Origin: Trematomus loennbergii
Taxonomy: Eukaryota > Chordata > Actinopteri > Perciformes > Nototheniidae
DNA length: 64,000 nucleotides
Assembly (NCBI GenBank): GCA_012861695.1
Contig: JAAOOA010000470.1
Location: 117,501 to 181,500, forward strand
Direction of reading: 5' to 3'
In this document: one piece after another, positions 60,250 to 64,000 of the stretch
How positions within the stretch are numbered: position 1 is the stretch's first letter
Layout of the letters: every line of letters starts with the position of its first letter
Notes under the pieces: model-generated
The model's input: only the letters and a program-made list of their open reading frames with translations
Told to the model about the DNA's origin: nothing
Database searches by the model: none
Made by a program: the position numbers and the translations under genes

Positions 60250-61996
60250 TCTGATCCAGATGGTTACTAATTCCATTTATTCATGGCGGGAACCATGGGT
60301 GTTACAAAGTTGACTAAATCATCCAAAATGCAATGAAAGTGGTGATCAGCAATTGTATATGTTCAAATGTTTACTGTGAAGGACATCATAAAGCCTTAAT
60401 GCAATCGAATGTAAAACAAAAAAGTTACGATTGATGAAAGTAGTAAATCAATCAGATTTGACCCGAAGACAACAGGAGGGTTAAAAACATCACCCAAAGG
60501 TTAAATGGTACGATTAGCTGCTTATGATTGAGGTGCAACCTTCATCAGTGCTGTAGCCATCAAATGCCCCTTCAACACACCTTGCATAGTCGATACAGTA
60601 AAAACTGCTTCGTGTGTACAGCCCCTTAAGATATTTAACCAAGAACCAGCAGGAAGTAGATCCAAATACATCTCTAAATTAATTTTCCAAAAAATGCATT
60701 CTGCATGTTCACATTTGCAATCTGTACCAACATCCCTTGGTAACTGATCCAGGCAGTGAATGCAGCAAGTCTAGTATCAGCCACCTGGGTCAGATTAAAA
60801 CTGCTCATCTGACTCAAGGTAATGGATGTTACATTAGTGCTGGATATAGAAGAACATGTGATAAGTGTGGTTAATAGCTATCCATGTGTGTGTCTTTAGC
60901 CTGTACAAAATTTAAAAAATAAAATAAAATAAAATAAAAAGATTATTTGGCGGCCCACTTGCAATGCCTTTGCGGACCACTAGGGGGCCCACAGGTTGGG
61001 AACCGCTGGTCTAGACTAAATAATAAATGAATGAATTGATAATAAAGAAATGTAAAATAATATTAACAAATATTATAAAAGGAAAAAAGTATTATTGTAT
61101 TTAAATGTATATAATAAAGCTGAGAAAGTGAAGAAAGCACAATAACGAACTATTATGCAAAAACTTGGCAGCAAAAAAGTGAATAAGTGTGCTCTTGAGT
61201 TTGCGTCTGTTCTTAAGAATAAATCCCAAATCAGAAAAAATGTATGACATCAACATCTTTGTTTAAATTGTATGAGTGGGTTCATGAAAACATTATTCTT
61301 AAGAACGGTTGATAAATGAAATGCTGGTGAGAAAAATCACGTCAAAGAGAGTCAAGTTTCCTTCGAAGATGTCTCCTTGTATAATTAGATTAATTAACTT
61401 GTTATACTGGTCATTGGCAGTCAGTAATTGAAGCTACAATGAGTGGGTATGTCTGTCTGTTAAATTAAGCACTGACCTGATGTTACAGGCCAGCTGGTAC
61501 GGGGTGGTGACCCAGGCTCTTCCCTCCACCTTTCCTCCGTCAGGCAGCTCCACACTGATTGGTTTACTGTTCTTCGCTCTCTCCTCCAGCAGAGCATCAC
61601 TCTCTCTCTTCAGCTGCTCGTACAGACCGAGGCGCTCTGCAACGAATCCTGGCAACGAATTCTGCTGCAGCGGAAAATCAACAAACAATCACCATCGAGA
61701 GAACGCTTTGGTAAAACATTTAGAAAAAGATCAGAGCGTTGCACCTTGTTTCCCCATCCTATGAGAATATTCACATTATAATTCCTATGTTTTGATAAAG
61801 GCAGGGACTATGGTGAATACAATCTTTGTGATAAGCTGAAATATAATGATTTGTGTCCCTGTTGATACTGATGTTTGAACAGAGGAGTGTATCTTGTTTT
61901 AATCACCTCTCTTACACCTCCCTTTGCTTGACCCTTGTCCAGCTTCTTCTCCTTCTTGTTGTTCCCGTCACATGATTTGGTATCCGCCGTTGCCAC
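24956..61996 (-). CDS. tars3: Threonyl-tRNA synthetase (TARS3/TARSL2-type), nearly complete
   Basis: Class II synthetase charging tRNA-Thr. Eighteen exons, 5' to 3': 61996-61916, 61664-61477, 46584-46461, 45843-45719, 44924-44807, 44451-44387, 44276-44198, 43434-43288, 39167-39069, 35595-35429, 34333-34171, 33882-33745, 31876-31799, 31707-31607, 30200-30097, 27411-27339, 27243-27129, 25104-24956. Together they encode about 704 residues; phases agree at every junction except for one base. Order: Lys-rich N-terminal segment, TGS domain ([12 protein letters not shown]), editing domain with HSSAH and [14 protein letters not shown], then the catalytic core: motif 1 ([11 protein letters not shown]), zinc Cys in PMNCPGHC, motif 2 ([19 protein letters not shown]), motif 3 ([13 protein letters not shown]), then the anticodon-binding domain ([12 protein letters not shown]) and end NAEEEF. 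A single G is missing near 30140 (GSVERM). The tars3 symbol rests mainly on adjacency to tm2d3; the tars1 paralogue is the alternative. The first exon is beyond or unrecognised in the window. Confidence 0.92.
27413..27760. mobile_element. LINE 3'-end fragment abutting a tars3 splice acceptor
   Basis: It starts with an (AAT)n tail and continues with AGTAAAGCACCTTTCACAG and CACAAAGTGCTTCACAAG, then AGGTCTTCAGGAGTTTTTTT, a pattern common to fish LINE 3' ends. Its repeat tail touches the acceptor of the exon at 27411. Confidence 0.55.
28110..28540 (+). mobile_element. LINE 3' end with ATCTT-type repeat tail
   Basis: The plus strand encodes [19 protein letters not shown] and [16 protein letters not shown], the C-terminus of a fish L2/Rex-type reverse transcriptase. 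It is followed by 3' UTR and a (TTATC)n tail at 28500-28534. Lies in a tars3 intron. Confidence 0.65.
29228..29277 (+). repeat. (GA)n tract
   Basis: A GAGC/GA-rich run in a tars3 intron. It follows a sequence with CCCCACTTT repeats (29160-29205) that is probably part of a dispersed element. Confidence 0.8.
30670..31229. mobile_element. TTAA MITE, family C, copy 1
   Basis: TTAA at both borders; termini TTAAAGGGGACCTATCATGC and inverted TTAAAGTGCACCTATCATGC. The interior includes GTGTCCCCGGTGTGTCGGGG. No transposase. Lies in a tars3 intron; related copies at 43456 and 62492. Confidence 0.8.
32857..33514. mobile_element. Foldback element with long terminal inverted repeats
   Basis: Roughly 150 bp at the left end (GAGGCGAAGTCCC... 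through TCCGAAATAAGGTCCCATGG in inverse) is repeated inverted at the right end (...GGGAGGGACTTCGCTCTC). The arms include ATTGACTTCAATACATAATT in both. About 350 bp of unique sequence lies between them. No gene. Lies in the tars3 intron between exons at 33745 and 31876. Confidence 0.75.
34835..35331. mobile_element. TTAA MITE, family B, copy 3
   Basis: TTAA borders; left terminus TTAAAGGTCCCCTATTACAC, right terminus inverted TTAAAGGTCACCTATTATGC. The body matches copies 1 and 2 in tm2d3. Lies just beside the tars3 exon at 35429. Confidence 0.8.
36146..36178 (+). repeat. Short (CA)n tract
   Basis: A CACACA run of about 25 bp next to GTGTTGGTGTGTG repeats at 36075-36112, in a tars3 intron. The surrounding 35.9-37.1 kb holds nothing else I can name. 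Confidence 0.7.
37101..38022. mobile_element. Non-autonomous hAT-like element with nested LINE tail
   Basis: Termini CAGGGTTGGGTTGTAACG and inverted CAGGGTTGGGAGGGTTACTT, flanked by a perfect 8-bp duplication, GTTATATG (37093-37100 and 38023-38030). An (AAT)n-tailed LINE 3' piece lies inside at about 37605-37830. Confidence 0.85.
38182..38450 (+). mobile_element. Retroelement 3' end, fish RTE/Expander-like
   Basis: It starts with an (AATC)n tract, then TTTATTTATATAGCCCAATA, CAGTGGACTTCACAGTTTGT and the CCTTAGACCCTCACATCGTA segment, followed by GGGATCCCTCTCCCAGGACG. This order is a very common fish repeat. The open frame over it is not a gene. Family name is from memory. Confidence 0.55.
39385..40935 (-). 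repeat. 57-bp minisatellite array 3 (about 27 copies, inverted)
   Basis: Same unit as arrays 1 and 2 but in the opposite orientation, within the tars3 intron between exons at 43288 and 39167. Copies are almost identical and without length changes, so two frames of 519 (+) and 548 (-) codons run across it. These are artefacts of a 19-codon period. Confidence 0.95.
40936..41178 (-). mobile_element. Unique half of the minisatellite-bearing TTAA element
   Basis: Reverse-complement match to 12445-12815, ending GCAGAATAGTGCCTCT at a TTAA (41179-41182). It joins array 3 directly. The other terminus of this copy was not found left of 39385. Confidence 0.7.
41600..42700 (+). repeat. Three diverged direct repeats with a SINE between
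   Basis: A segment with GAGAGAGCAGCAAC, a GGCCATTTA/GGCGATTATG variant, then CAGGTTTTAG and AAAACTGCA occurs near 41625, 41885 and 42605, each after a TCTCTGGTTTCACAGC-like or related lead. Spacing is 260 and 720 bp, the longer one containing the SINE. Origin unknown; no gene seen. Confidence 0.5.
42075..42400 (+). mobile_element. tRNA-derived SINE
   Basis: The head has an A-box-like GTGGCTCAGTCAAGTAGGGG and a B-box GGTTCAAGTCC with tRNA-like spacing. The body includes CCCTTGAGCAAGGCACC, a hallmark of fish SINEs, and a GTGTGCTGTGTGCTC tail. It lacks a foldable full tRNA and is not a tRNA gene. Confidence 0.75.
42807..43189. mobile_element. MITE with GGGTGTTTCTCAATG termini
   Basis: The left end GGGTGTTTCTCAATGTCGAG is repeated inverted at the right end. 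The 383-bp interior encodes nothing recognisable; overlapping open frames on both strands are chance. It lies 99 bp upstream of the downstream border of the tars3 exon starting at 43288. Confidence 0.75.
43456..44131. mobile_element. TTAA MITE, family C, copy 2
   Basis: TTAA borders; one end resembles family B (TTAAAGGTCACCTATTATGA) and the other family C (inverted TTAAAGGGGACCTTATGTC), with GACACACCGGGGACACATAT inside. It fills almost the whole intron between the exons at 43434 and 44198. Confidence 0.75.
44989..45597. mobile_element. Non-autonomous hAT-like element
   Basis: It starts CAGAGGTGGGAAGTAGTGGA and ends with the inverted GGCAAAAGCACACACATCC/CAGAGAT terminus. A perfect 8-bp target duplication, CTAATATT, flanks it (44981-44988 and 45598-45605). 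It contains a duplicated TTCTACTTCTTACATTT segment. Lies in a tars3 intron. Confidence 0.9.
46811..47620. mobile_element. hAT-like left end with LINE 3' end inside
   Basis: The left terminus CAGCGGTTCCCAACCTTTTT is matched inverted at 60992-61011 (GGTTGGGAACCGCTG). Within it, 47060-47580 is a LINE 3' end: frame with [20 protein letters not shown] then UTR and an A-rich tail. The element right arm (GGCGGCCCACTTGCAATGCC) stops abruptly near 47617. Confidence 0.65.
47621..48220. other. Unassigned intron sequence before the duplication
   Basis: AT-rich sequence without gene signal. The last 100 bp (CGGTCTTCCAAGACCCGACC and CACGAAACACAC) belong to a dispersed repeat that continues into the duplicated unit. 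Confidence 0.4.
49060..49812 (-). mobile_element. DNA element with tyrosine-recombinase relic (unit A)
   Basis: In unit B the same element runs from TTTTAAAACGG to an inverted CCGTTTTATAAA; in unit A the right end is missing. Subterminal inverted pieces (CCATATATCACGG, CATTATATCACGGC) lie at both sides. The interior on the minus strand encodes the broken recombinase remnant described separately. Confidence 0.55.
49241..49655 (-). pseudogene. Tyrosine-recombinase-like (Crypton/DUF3504-type) remnant, unit A
   Basis: Minus-strand frames give an N-terminal piece [20 protein letters not shown], then, after a stop and frame shifts, [15 protein letters not shown] followed by a shifted tail [13 protein letters not shown]. 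The GHR...SL..Y arrangement is the box II region (His-x-x-Arg and catalytic-type Tyr) of tyrosine recombinases, and the NCTI-G-like tail is seen in Crypton/DUF3504 proteins. It is far too short and broken to be active; the middle of the gene is absent. Family assignment is by motif only. Confidence 0.5.
50440..50630 (+). mobile_element. LINE 3' tail with (AAT)n, unit A
   Basis: (AATCTC)n, then TTTATTTATTTATATAGCAC, TTGACCAAAGTGCTGTACAG and an (ACAATA)n/(AAT)n run. Matches 56187-56350 in unit B, where the AAT tract is shorter. Confidence 0.55.
50784..51497 (-). CDS. Unrecognised coiled-coil protein, 237 aa, unit A minus gene
   Basis: I do not recognise the family. The frame is uninterrupted and intronless, starting [12 protein letters not shown] and ending [10 protein letters not shown]. 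Residues about 30-85 are a heptad-rich Glu/Lys/Arg coiled coil ([18 protein letters not shown]); residues about 90-170 include [20 protein letters not shown], a [19 protein letters not shown] stretch and [16 protein letters not shown], a second coil. The tail is Ser/Arg-rich and basic, possibly nuclear. No signal peptide or membrane segment is seen. The predicted protein is identical to that of the unit B copy. A diverged paralogue lies head-to-head on the + strand from 51883. Conservation between the inverted arms, despite the arms differing by many substitutions, suggests a real coding past. It may be a multicopy gene carried by a mobile segment. Confidence 0.6.
   Translation of the reverse strand: MEHVRHRHREQHSTLMRQPANANSWESNPRLELSRELEETRRQLAREKNLTKRFLKEEQETRTKLEEAKQKLSRKAKWNELSITKEKDIQDEFESLKRTCDPESMNTFMIATEVQNNMKRTMKKELHHEFEQVKVAYNINQEYFYQKIQFERRNNAALQQELEQLRGPCPSSLSFGSELRDSLQEQRESEDMELLSAESLMQRMGQKIQSVRNRKNNPQPSRRCSPNSGLKRSADLI
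51498..51882. promoter_or_regulatory. Shared bidirectional upstream region, unit A
   Basis: The ends of this 385-bp spacer are inverted copies of each other (CAGACTCAGAACCTGGGTCC on one side, its inverse on the other). The centre holds a 30-bp direct repeat at 51601-51630 and 51685-51714 that ends in TGATGTCATG. TGATGTCA, close to the CREB/ATF site TGACGTCA, occurs at 51621, 51632, 51667 and 51705. No TATA box was seen. Promoter function is inferred from position and symmetry. Confidence 0.5.
51883..52403 (+). pseudogene. Coiled-coil paralogue, unit A plus copy, frameshifted
   Basis: This is the + partner of the gene at 50784-51497. Compared with unit B, one G is missing at about 51897-51902 (GCAGAGGC instead of GCAGGAGGC), so the ATG at 51883 leads out of frame. 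A 158-residue frame from the Met at 51927 keeps the coil ([18 protein letters not shown]) and ends GPRHI. Sequence after the stop (52430-52490) still resembles the partner's C-terminus ([13 protein letters not shown]), showing an older deletion that truncated this lineage. AATAAA follows at 52503-52508. The single-base loss could also be an assembly error. Confidence 0.55.
53058..53606. mobile_element. piggyBac-type MITE, copy 2 (unit A)
   Basis: TTAA at 53054-53057 and 53607-53610; left terminus CACTCCTATTGTCTTCG (one change from copy 1), right CGAAGACAACAGGAGGG. Interior (GT)n is short, 549 bp in total. It sits at the same site as the enlarged copy in unit B, so it predates the duplication. 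Confidence 0.85.
54770..55553 (-). mobile_element. DNA element with tyrosine-recombinase relic (unit B)
   Basis: As in unit A but with the right end present: CTTGTCCGTTTTATAAA, inverse of the left TTTTAAAACGG region, followed by an (AT)n stretch. It carries the same broken recombinase remnant at 54948-55362. Confidence 0.55.
54948..55362 (-). pseudogene. Tyrosine-recombinase-like remnant, unit B
   Basis: Same breaks as the unit A copy, so it was already dead before the duplication. [15 protein letters not shown] and the shifted [13 protein letters not shown] tail are both present; a Ser to Thr change (SNLLTHS) separates the copies. Confidence 0.5.
56519..57232 (-). CDS. Unrecognised coiled-coil protein, 237 aa, unit B minus gene
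   Basis: Every residue of the predicted protein equals that of the unit A copy at 50784-51497, while non-coding parts of the two units differ by several indels. The same architecture applies: N-terminal basic stretch, long coiled coil, second coil ending [12 protein letters not shown], then a Ser/Met-rich linker ([15 protein letters not shown]) and a basic tail. Intronless, with the start codon 385 bp from that of the divergent + gene. Function unknown. Confidence 0.6.
   Translation of the reverse strand: MEHVRHRHREQHSTLMRQPANANSWESNPRLELSRELEETRRQLAREKNLTKRFLKEEQETRTKLEEAKQKLSRKAKWNELSITKEKDIQDEFESLKRTCDPESMNTFMIATEVQNNMKRTMKKELHHEFEQVKVAYNINQEYFYQKIQFERRNNAALQQELEQLRGPCPSSLSFGSELRDSLQEQRESEDMELLSAESLMQRMGQKIQSVRNRKNNPQPSRRCSPNSGLKRSADLI
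57233..57617. promoter_or_regulatory. Shared bidirectional upstream region, unit B
   Basis: Same inverted flanks, 30-bp direct repeat (starting at 57336 and 57420) and four TGATGTCA sites as in unit A, apparently without changes. It lies exactly between the two divergent ATGs. Confidence 0.5.
57618..58139 (+). CDS. Unrecognised coiled-coil protein, 173 aa, unit B plus gene
   Basis: Open from [13 protein letters not shown] to GPRHI. Residues 20-150 align without gaps to the divergent - gene (identical [53 protein letters not shown]). An extra basic cluster (RRQRRR) is at the N-terminus. Relative to its partner it lost the C-terminal linker and tail through a deletion and frame change; the old tail sequence still follows the stop. 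AATAAA lies at 58239-58244. Four differences from unit A are visible in the protein region (for example NLKEL against NLNEL, YRSNQ against YSSNQ). Function unknown; a truncated but expressed partner is possible. Confidence 0.5.
   Translation: MERVSRRQRRREQNSMFIRQPANANSWESNPRLELSRELEETRRQLAREKSLTKRFQNQEQKTRKQLEEAKQKLARQTNLKELSITKEKDIRDEFESLKRTCDPESMNTFEIATEVRNNMKRTMKKELHHEFEQVKVAYRSNQEYFYQEIQFERRNNAALQQELEQLRGPRHI
59162..60012. mobile_element. Harbinger-like MITE nested in the piggyBac-type MITE
   Basis: Termini AGGCCCTGACACACCAGG and inverted AGGCCCCTACACACCAGG. TAA flanks both ends (59159-59161 and 60013-60015), and the unoccupied site GCACATAAGAGG is seen at 60126-60137, which confirms the insertion. 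A 3-bp TWA target fits PIF/Harbinger. No transposase. It includes a perfect 40-bp palindrome at 59841-59880. Confidence 0.85.
60033..60248 (+). repeat. (GT)n tracts
   Basis: Two long GT runs separated by about 55 bp of MITE sequence. Their length is much greater than the GT run in the unit A copy of the same MITE. Confidence 0.95.
60888..61011. mobile_element. LINE tail and hAT-like right end
   Basis: TGTCTTTAGCCTGTACA, an (AAAAT)n run and GGCGGCCCACTTGCAATGCC repeat the sequence at 47518-47617. Here the hAT-like arm continues to its terminus GGTTGGGAACCGCTG, the inverse of the terminus at 46811. Confidence 0.65.
61012..61476. other. tars3 intron remainder; nothing further seen
   Basis: AT-rich intron sequence between the hAT-like terminus and the donor of the tars3 TGS-domain exon. 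No repeat or gene recognised. Confidence 0.5.
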
Positions 61997-62491
61997 CTGT
62001 CAACAAACAGAGAGGCGTGTGTGTTAATTCAGAGATGGAAAGTGTTAAAAATATCACTCGTCACTGGCTTGATCTTCAATATCAGGATACATGTATTTAT
62101 TATCCTTGCAAGAATGGAAGTAGTCATCGCATCCAAAGCTGCATGGGACAAAAAGTTCCCAGAACAGTGTCCTTGACAGGGACAAGAGGGAGTTACAGTC
62201 ACAAGATGCAGGAATACCGGTTCAAAGCAGTGTTTAGTTCAGATTAGCTAAGGCCTGCGTAAGCAATAATCATGCTTGTCATATGTCTATCTCCATAGAG
62301 GCTGAATCATCATGTTAATCACATAGCTATCATATGCCTAAAACAGTCCTGATGCTCTTCTAGGTAATCATACATCCTGTCATGTACACAGCTACAGTTG
62401 GGATACCTTTGTTATCATGTGCTACTCTGATATTGGAAGAGGACATTCAGTGTTTTCCCAACAGAAATACTGCACTTTTCTTTACATTCAC
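61997..62491. other. Sequence upstream of the first visible tars3 exon
   Basis: Probably an intron, because the exon at 61916-61996 starts with a good acceptor (TTTGTTGACAG) and lacks a start codon. No upstream tars3 exon could be recognised between here and 64000. Confidence 0.5.
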
Positions 62492-62966
62492 TTAAAGTGG
62501 ACCTATCATGCTATATTTGAATAATATAGTGTAGGACCATACCCATATAAGGCATATTTATACTTTTTTTTTTCAAAATACCAAACAGATCATGCATTTT
62601 AGCCATGCCTCATTTCGCTCAATTTGAAAATGTTTAGCTCTGTTTTTGCAAGGGCTGATTCTGTGAGAACAGCACCACCTACAGGCCTGGCATATGTACT
62701 ACACAATGGCCGTGGCTGTCTCCTCCTGATTGGTGGAGTTGGCCCAATAGCCGTAGCGCCACTGTCCTGACGTCAGGACAGTGTTCAAATCTGGATCAGT
62801 TTTTATCAGATCCGTTGCAGCCCCTTTTTTAGAGATTTGGGTATGGAGGAAAATAGAGAGGGTTGTGTTTTCTGACACACTTGGTGAGTTCCCTGGAACA
62901 CTGGGGACACATATTCATGTATAAAAGACGTACAAAAGTGCATTTTGCATGATAGGTCCCCTTTAA
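62492..62966. mobile_element. TTAA MITE, family C, copy 3
   Basis: TTAA at both borders; termini TTAAAGTGGACCTATCATGC and inverted TTAAAGGGGACCTATCATGC; 475 bp. Interior matches copies at 30670 and 43456 (GGGGACACATATTCATGTAT). Confidence 0.85.
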
Positions 62967-63686
62967 CAGATGACAGAGTAAAAATAGGGGAGAGAGAACA
63001 TGCAACAAAGGTCCCAAACCAGGAATCAACGCGGGACGTTATGGTTGTAAGTATTGCATGAATTTGTAACTACTTGGTTACTTTTAACATAAAAAACATA
63101 CTATTATCCTAGCATTGTTAAAATAACAATCCAGAATTAGAACAATAACTTTTAGCACATTTTTACAGAAGTGGATTTTTTTGTTGGCATAAGTAATAAT
63201 AGCACCGTGTACAAATACTCCATTACAAATACAAGTCCTCATAAGAAGTTAAAGGGTATTTATTCTTCAGAAAAGCCCATTTTAGAATAATATGTGTAAT
63301 ATTATAACTCACTTAATCTCTTGGAGTTTCCAGCTGGTAAGGAGGAGTACAACAAATTCAATTGTGAATAAACTTGTTCTATTTATTTCTACTTTCACCT
63401 AAGTATATATTCACTATTCACTCTGTTGATTAATAGAATTGCAGCAAGATTGCATCACTATTACTGCTGAGTCACATTATTATTAATATAGCTGTGGCGT
63501 ATTTAAACCATGCACACAGTGTCACTCTGAGTGTGGAAGCTATTTCTGGAAATGAGAGGGTATAGTTTCTCATTCTGGCTTCACTCAGCAGAGGCCCACT
63601 ACTCATAAAGCTCTAGCACCACTACCACGAATAATATCACACAATTAAACTGAGAATTCAGAATCAGAATCAGAAACGGCTATCTG

Positions 63687-63779
63687 TGTCAAATTCCTCG
63701 TACGTGTAAACCAACCTGGTAATAAACCTGTTTCTGATTCTTATCACCAGGTAGGTTGTCACATACGAGGAATTTGACT
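63687..63779. repeat. Inverted repeat with arms of about 30 bp
   Basis: GTCAAATTCCTCGTACGTGT and then ACCAACCTGGT on the left are mirrored by ACCAGGTAGGTTGTCACATA and GAGGAATTTGAC on the right, with a short loop between. CAGAATCAGAAAC/GTTTCTGATTC pieces add a further inverted pair. Probably the end of a dispersed element. Confidence 0.6.
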
Positions 63780-64000
63780 TGATGTCATGGTGCATACATA
63801 AAAAGTCAAACAAAAACAAAACAACACAGATAGAGAACTATTATAAGAAAACTGTAAAGAAGTGGAATTCTTTGCCGAATGATTTTAAGGGCTGTAAGAA
63901 AAATGTTATGTTTAAGAAAATGTATAAAGAAAGCATATTTAGACAGTATGAAGTTGACTTTTGATTGTGTTCTGGTTTTATGTTTCAGTATTTGTAAGCA
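63780..64000 (+). mobile_element. LINE 3' end at the window edge
   Basis: Encodes KKWNSLPNDFKGCKKN near the end of a frame, then GTTGACTTTTGATTGTGTTC and 3' UTR. The same family is at 3410-3720 in reverse. Confidence 0.55.

Larger units (their letters stand above)
58795..60480. mobile_element. piggyBac-type MITE, copy 3, enlarged (unit B)
   Basis: TTAA at 58791-58794 and 60481-60484; termini CCCTCCTATTGTCTTCG and CGAAGACAACAGGAGGG. It contains long (GT)n tracts (60033-60098 and 60155-60248), a duplicated GGGCACATAAGAGGGGGGG segment and the inserted element at 59162-60012. Confidence 0.9.
53930..60802 (+). repeat. Tandem duplication, unit B (about 6.9 kb)
   Basis: Second copy of 48221-53928. 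The junction reads from the end of unit A (CAGATTAAAACT) straight into GCTTTTAAAA of the unit start. The extra length is mostly an inserted element and (GT)n growth inside the MITE at 58795-60480. Both coiled-coil frames are open in this unit. Confidence 0.95.

Overview
The window looks like teleost fish nuclear DNA, probably percomorph. It has intron-split vertebrate genes in a sea of short DNA transposons with TTAA or 8-bp target duplications, LINE 3' ends, one tRNA-headed SINE and long (CA)n tracts. No bacterial-style operon, CRISPR array or rRNA gene was seen.

Three host genes can be read exon by exon. (1) The 3' part of larp6 lies on + from 2173 to 4462, with its 3' UTR running to about 5300; its La-motif exon is off the left edge. 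(2) tm2d3 lies on - in six exons, from the ATG at 23532 to the stop at 15858. (3) A threonyl-tRNA synthetase, called tars3 from its linkage to tm2d3, lies on - in 18 exons from 61996 down to the stop at 24956; only its extreme N-terminus is missing. TARS3 and TM2D3 are same-strand neighbours in human (15q26.3), so this linkage is old.

Layout: 1-2172 larp6 intron with a duplicated acceptor; 2173-5300 larp6; 5300-15857 intergenic repeats, including two arrays of a 57-bp minisatellite; 15858-23532 tm2d3; 23533-24955 intergenic with a hAT-like element; 24956-61996 tars3; 61997-64000 upstream tars3 sequence. tars3 introns carry a third, inverted 57-bp array (39385-40935) and, in the 14.9-kb intron between 46585 and 61476, a recent tandem duplication of about 5.7 kb.

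The least explained part is that duplication. Each unit holds two head-to-head, intronless coiled-coil genes that are paralogues of each other, arranged as a large inverted repeat around a short spacer rich in TGATGTCA sites. A relic of a tyrosine-recombinase gene lies beside them. I do not recognise the coiled-coil family. The - gene encodes the same 237 residues in both units; the + gene is open in unit B and frameshifted in unit A.

Caution: larp6, tm2d3 and tars3 all show small deletions that break the frame, mostly at short C or G runs. Three unrelated neighbours decaying together is unlikely, so residual assembly errors are the simplest reading, and other small indels here deserve the same doubt.
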